NCBI GenBank assembly: GCA_902562015.1
Contig: CACERX010000001.1
Location: forward strand, 76,961-140,960
Length of the DNA stretch: 64,000 bases
Reading direction: 5' to 3'
Source of the DNA: an uncultured SAR324 cluster bacterium
GTDB taxonomy: Bacteria > SAR324 > NAC60-12
In this document: in pieces, positions 35,297-44,556 of the stretch
Numbering within the stretch: position 1 is the first letter of the stretch
How the letters are laid out: each line of letters opens with the position of its first letter
The notes under the pieces: generated by a model
The model's database searches: none
What the model was told of the DNA's origin: nothing
Seen by the model: only the letters and a program-made list of their open reading frames with translations
Program-made: the position numbers and the translations under genes

Positions 35297-35998
35297 ATGA
35301 AATTTGACAAACGTATAGAATGGTTTTCTGAGCGTGGAATGATAATGATGTTTCTCTGGGATAATCGTTTTCTGAATCCGCAGATTCCTGAGCAGAAAAA
35401 AACAATAAAATCTTCCGGATTGCTTGGAAAAACTGTCATGAAAGTTTTGGAAGAATTTTTTCCAAAGTTTGAGAATGAACTTCCAAAAGGGATGTATTTT
35501 CCCATCCCAATTTCACGGGGAATTAAACAAGGAGAAAGATGTTCGAAAGAGCTTGCTTTAAAGTTCCACTATGATTTTATAAATGTAGACCAAAAACAAC
35601 AATGGAGCTTAAGGGACAAAATAATAACTGGGAAGGTATTATCACTTTTTAAATCAAATCTTTATTTTGAGGGGATAACAGGACGTTATTTTGTTGAATA
35701 CTGGAGTGATGATCGTTGGGATAAATGCTATTTGGAATGTGCCATAACTCCAATGCTGGCATTGTCAATAGAATCTGTTACAGAAGGAATCATACTTCAA
35801 CTAAATAACAACAAGTCAGATTTGATTTATATCAATAGTTTTCGATTGGACAAAAATGAAAGATGTTTTGTTCAAACTAAAAATTTTGGTGAAGTATTAC
35901 TTTCAGATTCACCTCGGTTTTGGCTACTAGATCATCTTGATGATTCTGGAACACTACTTATTGTTAAAGAAGATCAGTTCCCTTTAATTTTTTCTTAA
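35297..35998 (+). CDS. Hypothetical protein, unknown family
   Basis: This 233-residue soluble protein without signal peptide or membrane segment follows the SH3b hydrolase gene by 57 bases. I do not recognise it. Its features are several aromatic strands (GRYFVEYWSDDRWDKCYLECAI), GMYFPIPISRGIKQGERC near residue 65, and an otherwise mixed alpha/beta composition. Nothing indicates catalysis. It may share a transcript with the upstream gene. Confidence 0.6.
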   Translation: MKFDKRIEWFSERGMIMMFLWDNRFLNPQIPEQKKTIKSSGLLGKTVMKVLEEFFPKFENELPKGMYFPIPISRGIKQGERCSKELALKFHYDFINVDQKQQWSLRDKIITGKVLSLFKSNLYFEGITGRYFVEYWSDDRWDKCYLECAITPMLALSIESVTEGIILQLNNNKSDLIYINSFRLDKNERCFVQTKNFGEVLLSDSPRFWLLDHLDDSGTLLIVKEDQFPLIFS

Positions 35999-36166
35999 TA
36001 ATTACAGTTAAATAAAAATATTTTTTACGGAACACCCTCTAATATGTAACGAACTAATTGAATGACTACATAAATTAAAATCTAAAAACATTGAAAGTTT
36101 GTAAATAATAGTGTACGTTTAGTAATCATTAGCGTAAATATTGGAATCAACTTTTGGTGAGTTTGC

Positions 36167-36592
36167 TTAAGGACTTACTTCAATTACGTTTCCAAAATTT
36201 ATAGAGTACTTTTCTCCTTTATGAGAAATATTTCTTGAACGGGATATTTCAACCTGTTTCATCATTTCTTTTCTTTCTTTTGCACGTTGTTTTTTTTCAC
36301 GATTGATTAACTCGAAACGAAGTTTTTCTTTTGCTTCAAGAATAGAACTATTTAAAGTATCAATTGCTTTAGCTCTTTCCAGTTCGCCTTCCCTCTGTTC
36401 CATAAAACACTTATAACGGGCTTGTGCAGATTGGTTACAGGCAATTAATTTAGGTGTTAGTTTTTGGGCATATAAATTAGAATAAGAATTTAAACAAACA
36501 GTATATAAAATGAGTAAAGATAGAGTAAAAATTACGCAAATCTTCCTCACCTGCAGATTGTTATTACTTTCATTTATTTGCTGGTTAAGCAT
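36167..36592 (-). CDS. Secreted helical protein, divergent and overlapping with its neighbour
   Basis: In this 141-residue protein, residues about 15-43 are a signal peptide (VRKICVIFTLSLLILYTVCLN, cleavage likely after LYA) and the mature part is a charged helix rich in Glu, Arg and Lys with a CNQSAQARYKC pair. Starts possible are ATG 36592 and GTG 36550, the latter giving a compact signal peptide. Its 5' end overlaps that of the plus-strand gene at 36510 by 83 bases, or by 41 if GTG is used, so both signal peptides are written on opposite strands of the same DNA. I know no family for it. The coiled-coil character invites comparison with periplasmic chaperone-like proteins, but this is not established. 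Confidence 0.55.
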   Translation of the reverse strand: MLNQQINESNNNLQVRKICVIFTLSLLILYTVCLNSYSNLYAQKLTPKLIACNQSAQARYKCFMEQREGELERAKAIDTLNSSILEAKEKLRFELINREKKQRAKERKEMMKQVEISRSRNISHKGEKYSINFGNVIEVSP

Positions 36593-37025
36593 GAGTTTAG
36601 TTTCTTATGTTTTCTCTCAAACAGATACTACCAAAGCTGATTCAGAACAATCTATTTCTCGAGGTAAAAATGCTACTAATTTAGAAAATCCTTTAGTTAT
36701 AAAGCCTACAAATATAGAAAAAATAGATTCTGATCAAGAAAATATTGGTAGAGAAGCAATGGCAATGATAATGGAAATTACTAAATCAAACATTCTTTAT
36801 GAAAAAAATAAGTCTTCTGCGAATTTAGCACTTAAAGATCAGAAATTCAAAGATCGGGAAAAACATAATAAAGAAATGAAAGAATACAACGATAAATATA
36901 ACAAAAAATATCTAGCAAGTTTTAAGCGTTTCCAAAAAATGAGAGGTCAACATGCAGAATACAGTGGCGTACATAGTGATTATTCTGATTACCTCCAACA
37001 ATTTATTACTTCAACTAGCCGTTGA
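36510..37025 (+). CDS. Secreted coiled-coil-like protein, divergent and overlapping with its neighbour
   Basis: This 171-residue protein has a signal peptide (basic start, then LLLLSFICWLSMSLVSYVF, cleavage near SQT). The mature region is Ser/Thr/Asn-rich at first, then a highly charged Lys/Glu/Asp helix (about 100-145), and ends AEYSGVHSDYSDYLQQF. No family is recognised. The ATG at 36510 is the only start that keeps the basic n-region. It precedes mnmA by 60 bases. The overlap with the minus-strand gene means that transcription of either strand crosses the start of the other. Confidence 0.55.
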   Translation: MSKDRVKITQIFLTCRLLLLSFICWLSMSLVSYVFSQTDTTKADSEQSISRGKNATNLENPLVIKPTNIEKIDSDQENIGREAMAMIMEITKSNILYEKNKSSANLALKDQKFKDREKHNKEMKEYNDKYNKKYLASFKRFQKMRGQHAEYSGVHSDYSDYLQQFITSTSR

Positions 37026-37085
37026 GAGAACTTTAATTCCAGTAATTTAGTTCCCTGAATAGTCTCTAAAATCAATGCAATAAAT

Positions 37086-38159
37086 ATGGCACGAGTAGCA
37101 ATAGCAATGAGCGGTGGTGTAGATTCTTCTGTTGCTGCAGCTCTTCTCAAGGATAAGGGTTTTGAAGTTATTGGACTACATATGAAGCTATACCGTGGGC
37201 CAGAAAATAATATACGAAATAAAAGTTGCTGTTCAATTGATGAAACACTTGATGCGAGATTGGCATGTCACAGGTTAGGAATTCCATTCTATGCAATTGA
37301 TTATCAACAAGAATTTAGAGAAACGGTAATAAATTACTTCATAGAGGGCTATTCAAGTGGAAGCACTCCAAATCCCTGCGTAATGTGTAATAAAAAAATC
37401 AAAAGCTCTTTACTTTTGAAGAAAGCAACTGAATTGGATTGTGATCATCTGGCTACAGGCCACTATGCGAGGATTTTTTCAAATCCTCATACAGGCAGCA
37501 CGCAATTATCTCGTCCTCAGGATTTAAGTAAAGACCAAACTTATTTTCTACATGGAATTCCCTCAGTAGATTTACCTCGATTAATGTTTCCTTTGTCAGA
37601 GCTTACGAAAACCAAAGTAAGGAAAATTGCAAGGAAACTGGAACTATCTGCTGCAAACAAACCTGATAGTCAAGAAGTCTGTTTCGTTCCAAAAGATTAC
37701 AGAGAATTTTTAAAGAATGAAATGAATGAATCCCCTTTGCCCGGAGAATTTACAAGTATATCCGGAGAAGTTTTGGGAGAGCATAAAGGATTACCATTTT
37801 ATACTATTGGACAACGCAAAGGACTGGGTATCAATGATACAACCCCATATTATGTTGTAAAAATTGACAAAGAACATAACAAGATTATACTAGGCAAAGA
37901 AAACGATTTATATTCAAAAACAGTTTCCGTTTCGAGTGTGAACTGGGTATCTATTCCTGCACCGGAAACATCAATAAGTGCTTTAGTAAAACTAAGGTAT
38001 GCGCATTATGGTGCAAACGCAACCTTGATTCCTGAATCCCATAATAAGGTTCGCCTGGAACTTGATAATTCTGAACGGGCTGTAACTCCAGGTCAAGCAG
38101 CAGTTTTTTACCAGGATAATATTCTATTGGGCGGAGGAATGATAGATTTTTCAAATTAA
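37086..38159 (+). CDS. mnmA: tRNA-specific 2-thiouridylase
   Basis: This 357-residue enzyme thiolates U34 of tRNA-Lys, -Glu and -Gln. The N-terminal AMSGGVDSSVAAALL is the ATP pyrophosphatase PP-loop. NPCVMCNK (about 97-104) and the later QEVCFVP supply the two catalytic cysteines, and GHYARI and SKDQTYFL are family landmarks. The C-terminal beta-barrel ends with VTPGQAAVFY. An AT-only hairpin overlaps the stop codon. It is followed closely by aroK. Confidence 0.95.
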   Translation: MARVAIAMSGGVDSSVAAALLKDKGFEVIGLHMKLYRGPENNIRNKSCCSIDETLDARLACHRLGIPFYAIDYQQEFRETVINYFIEGYSSGSTPNPCVMCNKKIKSSLLLKKATELDCDHLATGHYARIFSNPHTGSTQLSRPQDLSKDQTYFLHGIPSVDLPRLMFPLSELTKTKVRKIARKLELSAANKPDSQEVCFVPKDYREFLKNEMNESPLPGEFTSISGEVLGEHKGLPFYTIGQRKGLGINDTTPYYVVKIDKEHNKIILGKENDLYSKTVSVSSVNWVSIPAPETSISALVKLRYAHYGANATLIPESHNKVRLELDNSERAVTPGQAAVFYQDNILLGGGMIDFSN

Positions 38160-38175
38160 ACTTTTTAATTTTTTT
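38153..38175 (+). terminator. AT-only hairpin with T-tract after mnmA
   Basis: AAATTAAA (38153-38160, including the mnmA stop) and TTTAATTT (38164-38171) pair around CTT, followed by four T residues. The stem has no G-C pair, so it would be a leaky terminator before aroK. Confidence 0.35.
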
Positions 38176-38183
38176 ATCAGATT

Positions 38184-38705
38184 ATGAACATTGTTTTAAC
38201 AGGTTTCATGTGTGCAGGTAAGACAACCATTGGCCGTAAAGTTGCAAAATTGCTGGACTATAATTTCATTGATACAGATATGGAAATAGAAGAAGATCAA
38301 GGTTGCAGTGTTGAAGATATCTTTAAGTATGGAGGTGAAGAGTGTTTTCGGGATATAGAAACAAAAATGTTGGAAAAGTTGAAAAATGTTCAAAATTCAG
38401 TGATTTCAACTGGTGGTGGAATAATATTGAGAGAATATAATCAAAGCATACTCAAGCAAATTGGCAGGCAAGTATATTTGAAAGTATCCAAGAAAGAATT
38501 GCTTCAGCGTCTAAAAAAAGTCAATAATCGTCCTTTATTGAAGAATAAAGACTCTGATACGACTCTGGAACAAATGTTCAATGATCGAAGCTTGCTCTAT
38601 GAAAAAGCTGAGTGTATCATAGAAACAGGTCAACAAACTCCGCAACAAATTGCTTCAGAAATAGTTCGAATAATTACAAATGAATACAAAGACCGAAAAC
38701 TTTGA
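38184..38705 (+). CDS. aroK: Shikimate kinase
   Basis: This 173-residue P-loop kinase phosphorylates shikimate in aromatic amino-acid synthesis. Walker A is GFMCAGKTTIGR (about 7-18). DTDMEIE (about 32-38) binds shikimate through the first Asp, FRDIETKML with the Arg is the substrate loop, STGGGIILRE is Walker B-like, and NNRPLL is the lid. Length is usual. Its last 26 bases overlap the start of xseB, implying coupled translation. Confidence 0.94.
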   Translation: MNIVLTGFMCAGKTTIGRKVAKLLDYNFIDTDMEIEEDQGCSVEDIFKYGGEECFRDIETKMLEKLKNVQNSVISTGGGIILREYNQSILKQIGRQVYLKVSKKELLQRLKKVNNRPLLKNKDSDTTLEQMFNDRSLLYEKAECIIETGQQTPQQIASEIVRIITNEYKDRKL

Positions 38706-38937
38706 ATCCGCACTAAAAAAACTCGAGGAAACTGTTGAAAAGCTTGAAGAAGGAACTATTTCTCTAAATGAGGCTTTAACAACTTTTGAATCGGGAATCC
38801 ACTGGAGCAGGGAATGTAAAAAATTTCTTGATAGTGCAGGCCAGCGTATAGAGACAATTTTAAAGAATGAAAGTGGTGAGTTCGAACAAAAAGAGTTTGT
38901 ACCAGAAAAATCGAATAAGCCTCTAACGAATAGCTAA
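38680..38937 (+). CDS. xseB: Exodeoxyribonuclease VII small subunit
   Basis: This 85-residue helical protein has the XseB core FESALKKLEETVEKLEEGTISLNEALTTFESGI, the helical hairpin that wraps the large subunit, and LDSAGQRIE after it. With XseA it degrades single-stranded DNA from both ends. xseA is not in the window. The ATG at 38680 lies within aroK (26-base overlap). A hairpin with T-tract about 150 bases downstream may end the transcript. Confidence 0.9.
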   Translation: MNTKTENFESALKKLEETVEKLEEGTISLNEALTTFESGIHWSRECKKFLDSAGQRIETILKNESGEFEQKEFVPEKSNKPLTNS

Positions 38938-39090
38938 AAGTAAAAAATATTATTTCAGAGATGTTCTGATCACCCTGGACTGTAAGAAATATAGAGGGAG
39001 ACATTTTTCTGATTAAAGATTGCTGATTGAAATTATTATTTGAATAGATTCGCTGTTAAAAGTCATTAGCTGAATGAACATGTTAATGGA

Positions 39091-39113
39091 TGTAGCTATA
39101 CCTACAGCTTTTT
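39091..39113 (+). terminator. Hairpin with T-tract between xseB and RNase E/G
   Basis: TGTAG (39091-39095) and CTACA (39102-39106) pair around CTATAC, followed by GCTTTTT. It lies about 80 bases before the next gene and could end the aroK-xseB message. Confidence 0.35.
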
Positions 39114-39190
39114 AAAAATCCTAATCTGAAAATCAAAAATTATGTTGGCAGAACATCCTGATTTCATAGAATCAAAAATCAGGAAAAACA

Positions 39191-41611
39191 ATGGCAAACA
39201 AAGATCAAAAGATTCTTATTAATGTCGAAGATGATGAGACAAGAATCGCCTTTATCAATGGACCAAAACTAGAAAATCTACACATAGAACAGACGCATCG
39301 TTCCCAAAAAGTAGGGAATATATATTGCGGAAAAGTTATAAAAGTACAGCCTTCTTTCCAAGCAGCATTTATAAACTATGGTGAAGCTCGCCATGGTTTC
39401 CTTTCACTTTCAGATATTAATTTCCAAGTATATAAACCAAACCGTCAAGGACGAGGGAAACCTTCTATCTCTCAAGTTTTAAAGCCCGGGCAGAAAATTC
39501 TCGTTCAGGTGATCAAAGATGAAATTGCTCACAAAGGAGCAACATTAACCACAAATATTTCTCTTGCAGGACGTTTCATTGTATACATGCCTGACAGTGA
39601 TAGAGGGGGAGTTTCAAGAAAAATTGAAGATGAGGAGCAACGAACACGACTGAGACACTTGCTTAAAGGGCTTGGGAGTGAAGATGCCTCAGCAATAATT
39701 CGTACTGTTGGTGTTGACAGATCACTTACTGAATTGAAACGTGACTTCACAAATTTACGCCGTACCTGGAATGAAATTAAGAGTGACCATGATGATCAAT
39801 CAATTCCAGGATTACTTTATCAGGAAGAAGACGCGATTGTTCGGATGATCAGAGATTTCTATCATGATAATGTTTCAGAAGTGGTGATTGATGAGCCAAT
39901 CGCGTTTCAGCATGTCTTAGAATTTTTTCAAGCACAAATACCAAAAGATCAAAAAAAATTGCAGCTTTATCTTGGAGAAAAATCACTTTTTGCTTCATAT
40001 GAGATTGAAGAACAAATAGAAGTGCTACACCAAAACAAAGTTCCTCTATCATCTGGAGGTTCTATCATTATCTCGCAGACAGAAGCACTAGTAGCTATTG
40101 ACGTAAATTCAGGGAGATCAGCTCAAGAGAAAAATATAGAAAGTACTGCTTTTAGAACTAATATGGAAGCTGCGGAAGAAGTTTCCCGGCAGTTGCGCTT
40201 GAGAAACTTGGGAGGACTAATTGTGGTGGATTTTATAGATATGGAAAATTCTAAAAATCGTCTCGCTGTTGAACAGAAAATAGAAGAAGAACTTGTTGCT
40301 GATAAGTCAAAAACTTCCGTAAGCAATATATCAAAATTTGGTTTGATGGAATTAAGTCGTCAGCGAATTTCCGCAGCATTGTCACTTAATTCTACTGTTT
40401 TGACTTTGGCAAACCGCATATTGAGAAAAATACATGACTCTATGATAGAACAGAAAGTTTTGCAGGTACATCTTCGCCTGCCTCTTGAATTAGCAATTCA
40501 CCTCTTGAACGTAAAAAGACAGCGATTAACTCAAATGGAAACGGATTTTGGAGTCCAAATTTCCATTACACCTGATCTGCAACTTGGTCCTGAGGAAATT
40601 CCAGAAATGGAGATAAAAATAAAAGAGCATAACGGTGAAGAAACAAGAACTTCTGTTCCCATATCTGCAGCAGATATAAGGGATGAAAGACCTGCCATGA
40701 AAAAAGGGCGAAGAAAAAAAGAATCTGATAATAATGATTACTCAGACTCTGATACCGAAATCAAAGAAAATAAATTTATTGAAGAACAAGTAGATACAAC
40801 TGAAAAAACTGATTTAAAGTCAAATACTGAGGCATTTAAAGGAAATTCCAGGAAAGAAAATAAATCCGCAAAAACAAACCTGGACAAGAAATTAAAAAAA
40901 GATCAGGAAAAAAAAGGTATATCTAAGCAGAAAATAAAATCTGATAATGAAAAAATAAAAAAAAATAATTTAATTGAAAAAAAGCCTGACTCAAATGAAG
41001 TTTCAAATGAATTTCTATACATGAGTGTACATGAACCTTTGGCAAAACAAGATTCAGTGTTTGATAAATCATCTGACAAGGAATATACCCATGGAGGAAA
41101 CAACGAATTAGAAAAATCAGTTTATAGCAGTGTCCATACCCATGGAGCTAATTACTCAAAAAAAGAAATTGGCATAGATTCTGATGAAAATATATCTAAA
41201 GATAATTTTTCCGAAATAAATATGTATAGTAGTGTACATTTAACAGATAAAGAATTAATTAAGAAAAAAGAAATTACATCAAAAAACACTACTAAAAAAA
41301 TTTCTAAAGCAAAATCACCTAATACGACTACAAAAATAAATCAAAGCAAACCAATTAATAAAAAATCTGCTGCTCATAAATCAAAAGAATCCGATGATGT
41401 AAAGAAAGAAAATACTTTAAAAACACAATCTAAATCCAAAATAAATCCAACCATAAAATCTAAAATTATAAATAAAAACAGTACTTCAGTAGAACAATCG
41501 CTGCAAAATTCAAAAAAACCAACTCCCAAAAAAAAAGAAAAAGTTAATGCATCAAAAACAAGCTCAATACCAAAAACATCGGATAAAAAAGGAATTACAA
41601 CTAAAAATTGA
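39191..41611 (+). CDS. Ribonuclease E/G family protein with long disordered tail
   Basis: In this 806-residue protein, residues 1-480 are the catalytic half of RNase E/G. An S1-like RNA-binding part (KVGNIYCGKVIKVQPSFQAAFINYGEARHGFL) comes first, then the DNase I-like core with VAIDVNSGRSAQEKN (the metal-site Asp region) and GLIVVDFIDMENSKNR with the second Asp. The expected zinc-link CPxC motif is not visible where it normally follows the core. The last 310 residues are Lys/Ser/Asn-rich and predicted disordered, as in RNase E scaffolds, and carry three YxSVH repeats. It would process rRNA and degrade mRNA, with the tail as a possible docking platform. Confidence 0.9.
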   Translation: MANKDQKILINVEDDETRIAFINGPKLENLHIEQTHRSQKVGNIYCGKVIKVQPSFQAAFINYGEARHGFLSLSDINFQVYKPNRQGRGKPSISQVLKPGQKILVQVIKDEIAHKGATLTTNISLAGRFIVYMPDSDRGGVSRKIEDEEQRTRLRHLLKGLGSEDASAIIRTVGVDRSLTELKRDFTNLRRTWNEIKSDHDDQSIPGLLYQEEDAIVRMIRDFYHDNVSEVVIDEPIAFQHVLEFFQAQIPKDQKKLQLYLGEKSLFASYEIEEQIEVLHQNKVPLSSGGSIIISQTEALVAIDVNSGRSAQEKNIESTAFRTNMEAAEEVSRQLRLRNLGGLIVVDFIDMENSKNRLAVEQKIEEELVADKSKTSVSNISKFGLMELSRQRISAALSLNSTVLTLANRILRKIHDSMIEQKVLQVHLRLPLELAIHLLNVKRQRLTQMETDFGVQISITPDLQLGPEEIPEMEIKIKEHNGEETRTSVPISAADIRDERPAMKKGRRKKESDNNDYSDSDTEIKENKFIEEQVDTTEKTDLKSNTEAFKGNSRKENKSAKTNLDKKLKKDQEKKGISKQKIKSDNEKIKKNNLIEKKPDSNEVSNEFLYMSVHEPLAKQDSVFDKSSDKEYTHGGNNELEKSVYSSVHTHGANYSKKEIGIDSDENISKDNFSEINMYSSVHLTDKELIKKKEITSKNTTKKISKAKSPNTTTKINQSKPINKKSAAHKSKESDDVKKENTLKTQSKSKINPTIKSKIINKNSTSVEQSLQNSKKPTPKKKEKVNASKTSSIPKTSDKKGITTKN
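41018..41239 (+). repeat. Three periodic YxSVH motifs in the RNase E/G tail
   Basis: The tail encodes YMSVH at residues 610-614, YSSVH at 645-649 and YSSVH at 679-683, spaced 35 and 34 residues. They are the only aromatic and hydrophobic islands in a Lys/Ser/Asn-rich region, the usual look of short linear docking motifs. Confidence 0.75.
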
Positions 41612-41687
41612 AATTGCTGGAAATACCTTATCCAAGGTCCTAAAAATTATTTATAATGGTTCATAAACCACTGATTAAATAATTATC

Positions 41688-43094
41688 ATGTGGAAATCAA
41701 CAACTTTAAAAATTATTCCTTCCATCACAGATTGTGACAAATTTCTTATGACACAAAAACTTCCTCACGGTAAGCAAGTGAGGGAGTATGTAAATTCTGT
41801 ACTTAACAAAGTGCGTCAGGAAATCTCAAAAGATAGCAGCGGCACTCTTACTTTTGATAATGCAGAGATAATGGAACGTGTTGCAGATGAAGTCCGTATT
41901 AGGTCTGATAGCGTCAAAAGTGCTATAAATGCGACCGGCATTGTTATCCACACTAATTTGGGCAGAGCCCCTCTTTCAAAAAATTTGATTATGAAGGCTC
42001 TGCCAAAACTATGTTCTTATTCAACTTTAGAATTCGACCTTGTAACAGGAAAAAGGGGTAACAGAGATTCAAAAATAAGGACTATGCTACGAGTTCTCTC
42101 AGGTGCAGAGGATGCAATGGCAGTCAACAATAATGCTGCTGCAGTTTATCTTATGCTCAAGGGATTAACAATAAATCAACAGGAAGGAATTTTGCCTGAA
42201 GTAATTGTATCAAGGAGTGAATTAGTAGAAATAGGCGGATCATTTCGAGTACCTGATATAATGAGGGAAGCAGGCGTAAAAATGGTCGAAGTTGGTACTA
42301 CTAACCGTTGCCGTCTTTCAGATTATGAAAAGGCAATAACCAAAAACACTGCAGCGATTTTAAAAGTACATCCATCAAATTATAAAATTCTTGGATTTAC
42401 TGAATCTGTAAGCGTAGAAAAATTGTCCAAACTGGCTTATAACAATGGTATACCATGCTACTATGATTGGGGAAGTGGGAGTTTTTATCAGTTTCAGCAT
42501 AGTGGATTGAGTGAATATACAACTGTAGAAAAAGAGCTCTCATATAGTCCAGATTTACTGACCTTCAGCGGAGACAAACTACTTGGAGGCATCCAGGCAG
42601 GTATTATGCTTGGTAGAACGGGAATCATTCAAAAACTAAGAAAGAGTCCCCTTTACCGTACTTTTCGTTTAGACAAAGTAACTCTAACTTTGATGGAAGA
42701 AACTCTTGAAGCATACATGGACATAAAATCTTTGCCGGATCAAATTCCCACAATTTTTCTTCTGGAACAGACTACGGAAGAAATTTCTGATAAAGCAAAG
42801 GATTTTTTGTCGAAAATAACTATAAAAAGTAAATCATTATGGCATTTTGAAATACGAGAAACTCAATCAAAAACTGGAGGTGGTGCTATGCCTGATTTAA
42901 ATCTAGGTTCGACAGCACTAGTTTTATCTCATCCGCAATGGTCAGTATTAGAATTACAAAAATGGTTCCGCTCCCAACCTGTACCAGTAATAACTAGAGT
43001 GCATGAAGAACAAGTCTGGCTGGATTTCCGAACAATTTTTAAAAAAGACTTTGATGAATTGCTGAAAGTCTTTTCAAGACTGATTTCAAGTTAG
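41688..43094 (+). CDS. selA: L-seryl-tRNA(Sec) selenium transferase
   Basis: This 468-residue PLP enzyme converts seryl-tRNA(Sec) to selenocysteyl-tRNA(Sec). It has the N-terminal domain, then INATGIVIHTNLGRAPLS (about 85-102), a family hallmark, and FSGDKLLGGIQAG with the PLP-binding Lys at residue 297. Length is as in E. coli SelA. Its presence implies that the cell decodes UGA as selenocysteine. selB, selC and selD are not in this window. It is the reason to examine in-frame TGA codons nearby. Confidence 0.95.
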   Translation: MWKSTTLKIIPSITDCDKFLMTQKLPHGKQVREYVNSVLNKVRQEISKDSSGTLTFDNAEIMERVADEVRIRSDSVKSAINATGIVIHTNLGRAPLSKNLIMKALPKLCSYSTLEFDLVTGKRGNRDSKIRTMLRVLSGAEDAMAVNNNAAAVYLMLKGLTINQQEGILPEVIVSRSELVEIGGSFRVPDIMREAGVKMVEVGTTNRCRLSDYEKAITKNTAAILKVHPSNYKILGFTESVSVEKLSKLAYNNGIPCYYDWGSGSFYQFQHSGLSEYTTVEKELSYSPDLLTFSGDKLLGGIQAGIMLGRTGIIQKLRKSPLYRTFRLDKVTLTLMEETLEAYMDIKSLPDQIPTIFLLEQTTEEISDKAKDFLSKITIKSKSLWHFEIRETQSKTGGGAMPDLNLGSTALVLSHPQWSVLELQKWFRSQPVPVITRVHEEQVWLDFRTIFKKDFDELLKVFSRLISS

Positions 43095-43272
43095 TATTTT
43101 CCGCTCCTAAAAATCTTCTTAAATCAATTCTTTCCCAAATAATCACCTACTTACTTATCTTACAAAAGGTCTTTTTCTTGCTAGGTAGATAAAGCACCAA
43201 ATTCACATTAAATTAAATCAAATCATTTTTTTTAAAATATTAGTGAACTATTTTAACCTGCAATCCTTCTTC

Positions 43273-44556
43273 ATGAAGATTTTAAGTCCAATTATTATAA
43301 AAGCATTCACAATCAGCTTTTGCAGTATTTTCTTTACATCATTGGTTTGGGCTCAGTCCGGAGTTTATCAAAACAACAATTCAGATCTTGATCATAATCA
43401 GTTAACTGGTTTCAGTAACGATGGACGCGTAAAAGTGCTGCTGCTTAATCTCCTACCATCAGGAATGACAGAAACCGCAGCACAAGAAATTGTAAAGGCT
43501 CTTCAACTGAATATTTACAATACTAACCATTTTACAGTAGTTGGACCAGCTGAATGGAATATACAAATTAAAGATAGTGACCCCACACTTGCAGATTGCC
43601 ATGATATTGCTTGCGGAGTTATGATTGGTAAATTATTCCGTGCAGACAAAGTTTTAGTAGGTACTATTCATTCAGAAATTATGCTGAATGAAAAAGGCAA
43701 GGAAGAACCAAGTTTTATTTTGTCAGTGAGACTTGTTGATGTAAAAACAAACAATACGAATTTTAGTGATGAAGTTCAATTTACTGATCTTAAAATGCAT
43801 GATGAATTGTTCCGTCTGGCAGCTAGAATTTCAAATAATACATTGATGATTGGGAATATTGTTGAAAAAAAACAATCAGGAATCACTGTAAATTTGGGAA
43901 GGGCTCAGGGAATAAAAGCTGGGCAACGTTTTGTAATTTCCCGACAAATATCTAATCAAGAAAAGGAAGAAATAAATAATGAGAAAATTTATAAAAATAT
44001 TGGATTAGCTGAAGTTGTTCAAATAAGTGATTTATCTTCTGAAGCAGTCATTATTCAAAAAATTTCATCAGTATCTAAGGGAGATAAAATACAGACATAT
44101 ATTAATACTGAAAAACTTAATCGCTTTATAATGCAAACTAGAAAAGAACTTGACACTCAAAAAAGATTACAGCCAAAAAAGCGTGTTTTTCGGTTAGGTC
44201 CATCTGTAGCTGCAGAAAGCAAGGATTACGTCCTTTGGTTAAATAGGTACAAACAAACCAAGGCTGAACATGATAGATGGATGTATACTACTGCTGGTAC
44301 CGGTGGTGCAACATTATTGTTTCTAAGTGGTATTTTCGAAACAAGCGGAATTCTTGAATTATTACCATGGATAGCTGGTGCAGGGACAGTATATAGCGGA
44401 ATACAATTTTTTCGTTATCGAGACATTCTTAATGAGATCTCCACAGAAGGCCGTTCACAAGGATATTTTAGCACTTCAAGGACAGTAAATAATTTTGAAT
44501 TAATATTGACTCCATTTCAAAAAGGTCTAAAGGTAGCCTTTATAAAGCATTTCTGA
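43273..44556 (+). CDS. Secreted CsgG/FlgT-like envelope protein
   Basis: This is a protein of about 427 residues with a signal peptide (MKILSP start, cleavage after VWA). The first mature domain has the CsgG/LpoB-like pattern DCHDIACGVMIGKLFRADKVLVGTI. A second domain, GNIVEKKQSGITVNLGRAQGIKAGQRFVISR, resembles the C-terminal barrel of FlgT-like proteins, and near the C-terminus lies a hydrophobic stretch (GGATLLFLSGIFETSGILELLPWIAGAG). It is likely periplasmic or outer-membrane associated and tethered near the end. ATG 43273 gives a normal signal peptide. A GTG at 43243 would add ten residues. Exact family not assigned. Confidence 0.6.
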   Translation: MKILSPIIIKAFTISFCSIFFTSLVWAQSGVYQNNNSDLDHNQLTGFSNDGRVKVLLLNLLPSGMTETAAQEIVKALQLNIYNTNHFTVVGPAEWNIQIKDSDPTLADCHDIACGVMIGKLFRADKVLVGTIHSEIMLNEKGKEEPSFILSVRLVDVKTNNTNFSDEVQFTDLKMHDELFRLAARISNNTLMIGNIVEKKQSGITVNLGRAQGIKAGQRFVISRQISNQEKEEINNEKIYKNIGLAEVVQISDLSSEAVIIQKISSVSKGDKIQTYINTEKLNRFIMQTRKELDTQKRLQPKKRVFRLGPSVAAESKDYVLWLNRYKQTKAEHDRWMYTTAGTGGATLLFLSGIFETSGILELLPWIAGAGTVYSGIQFFRYRDILNEISTEGRSQGYFSTSRTVNNFELILTPFQKGLKVAFIKHF

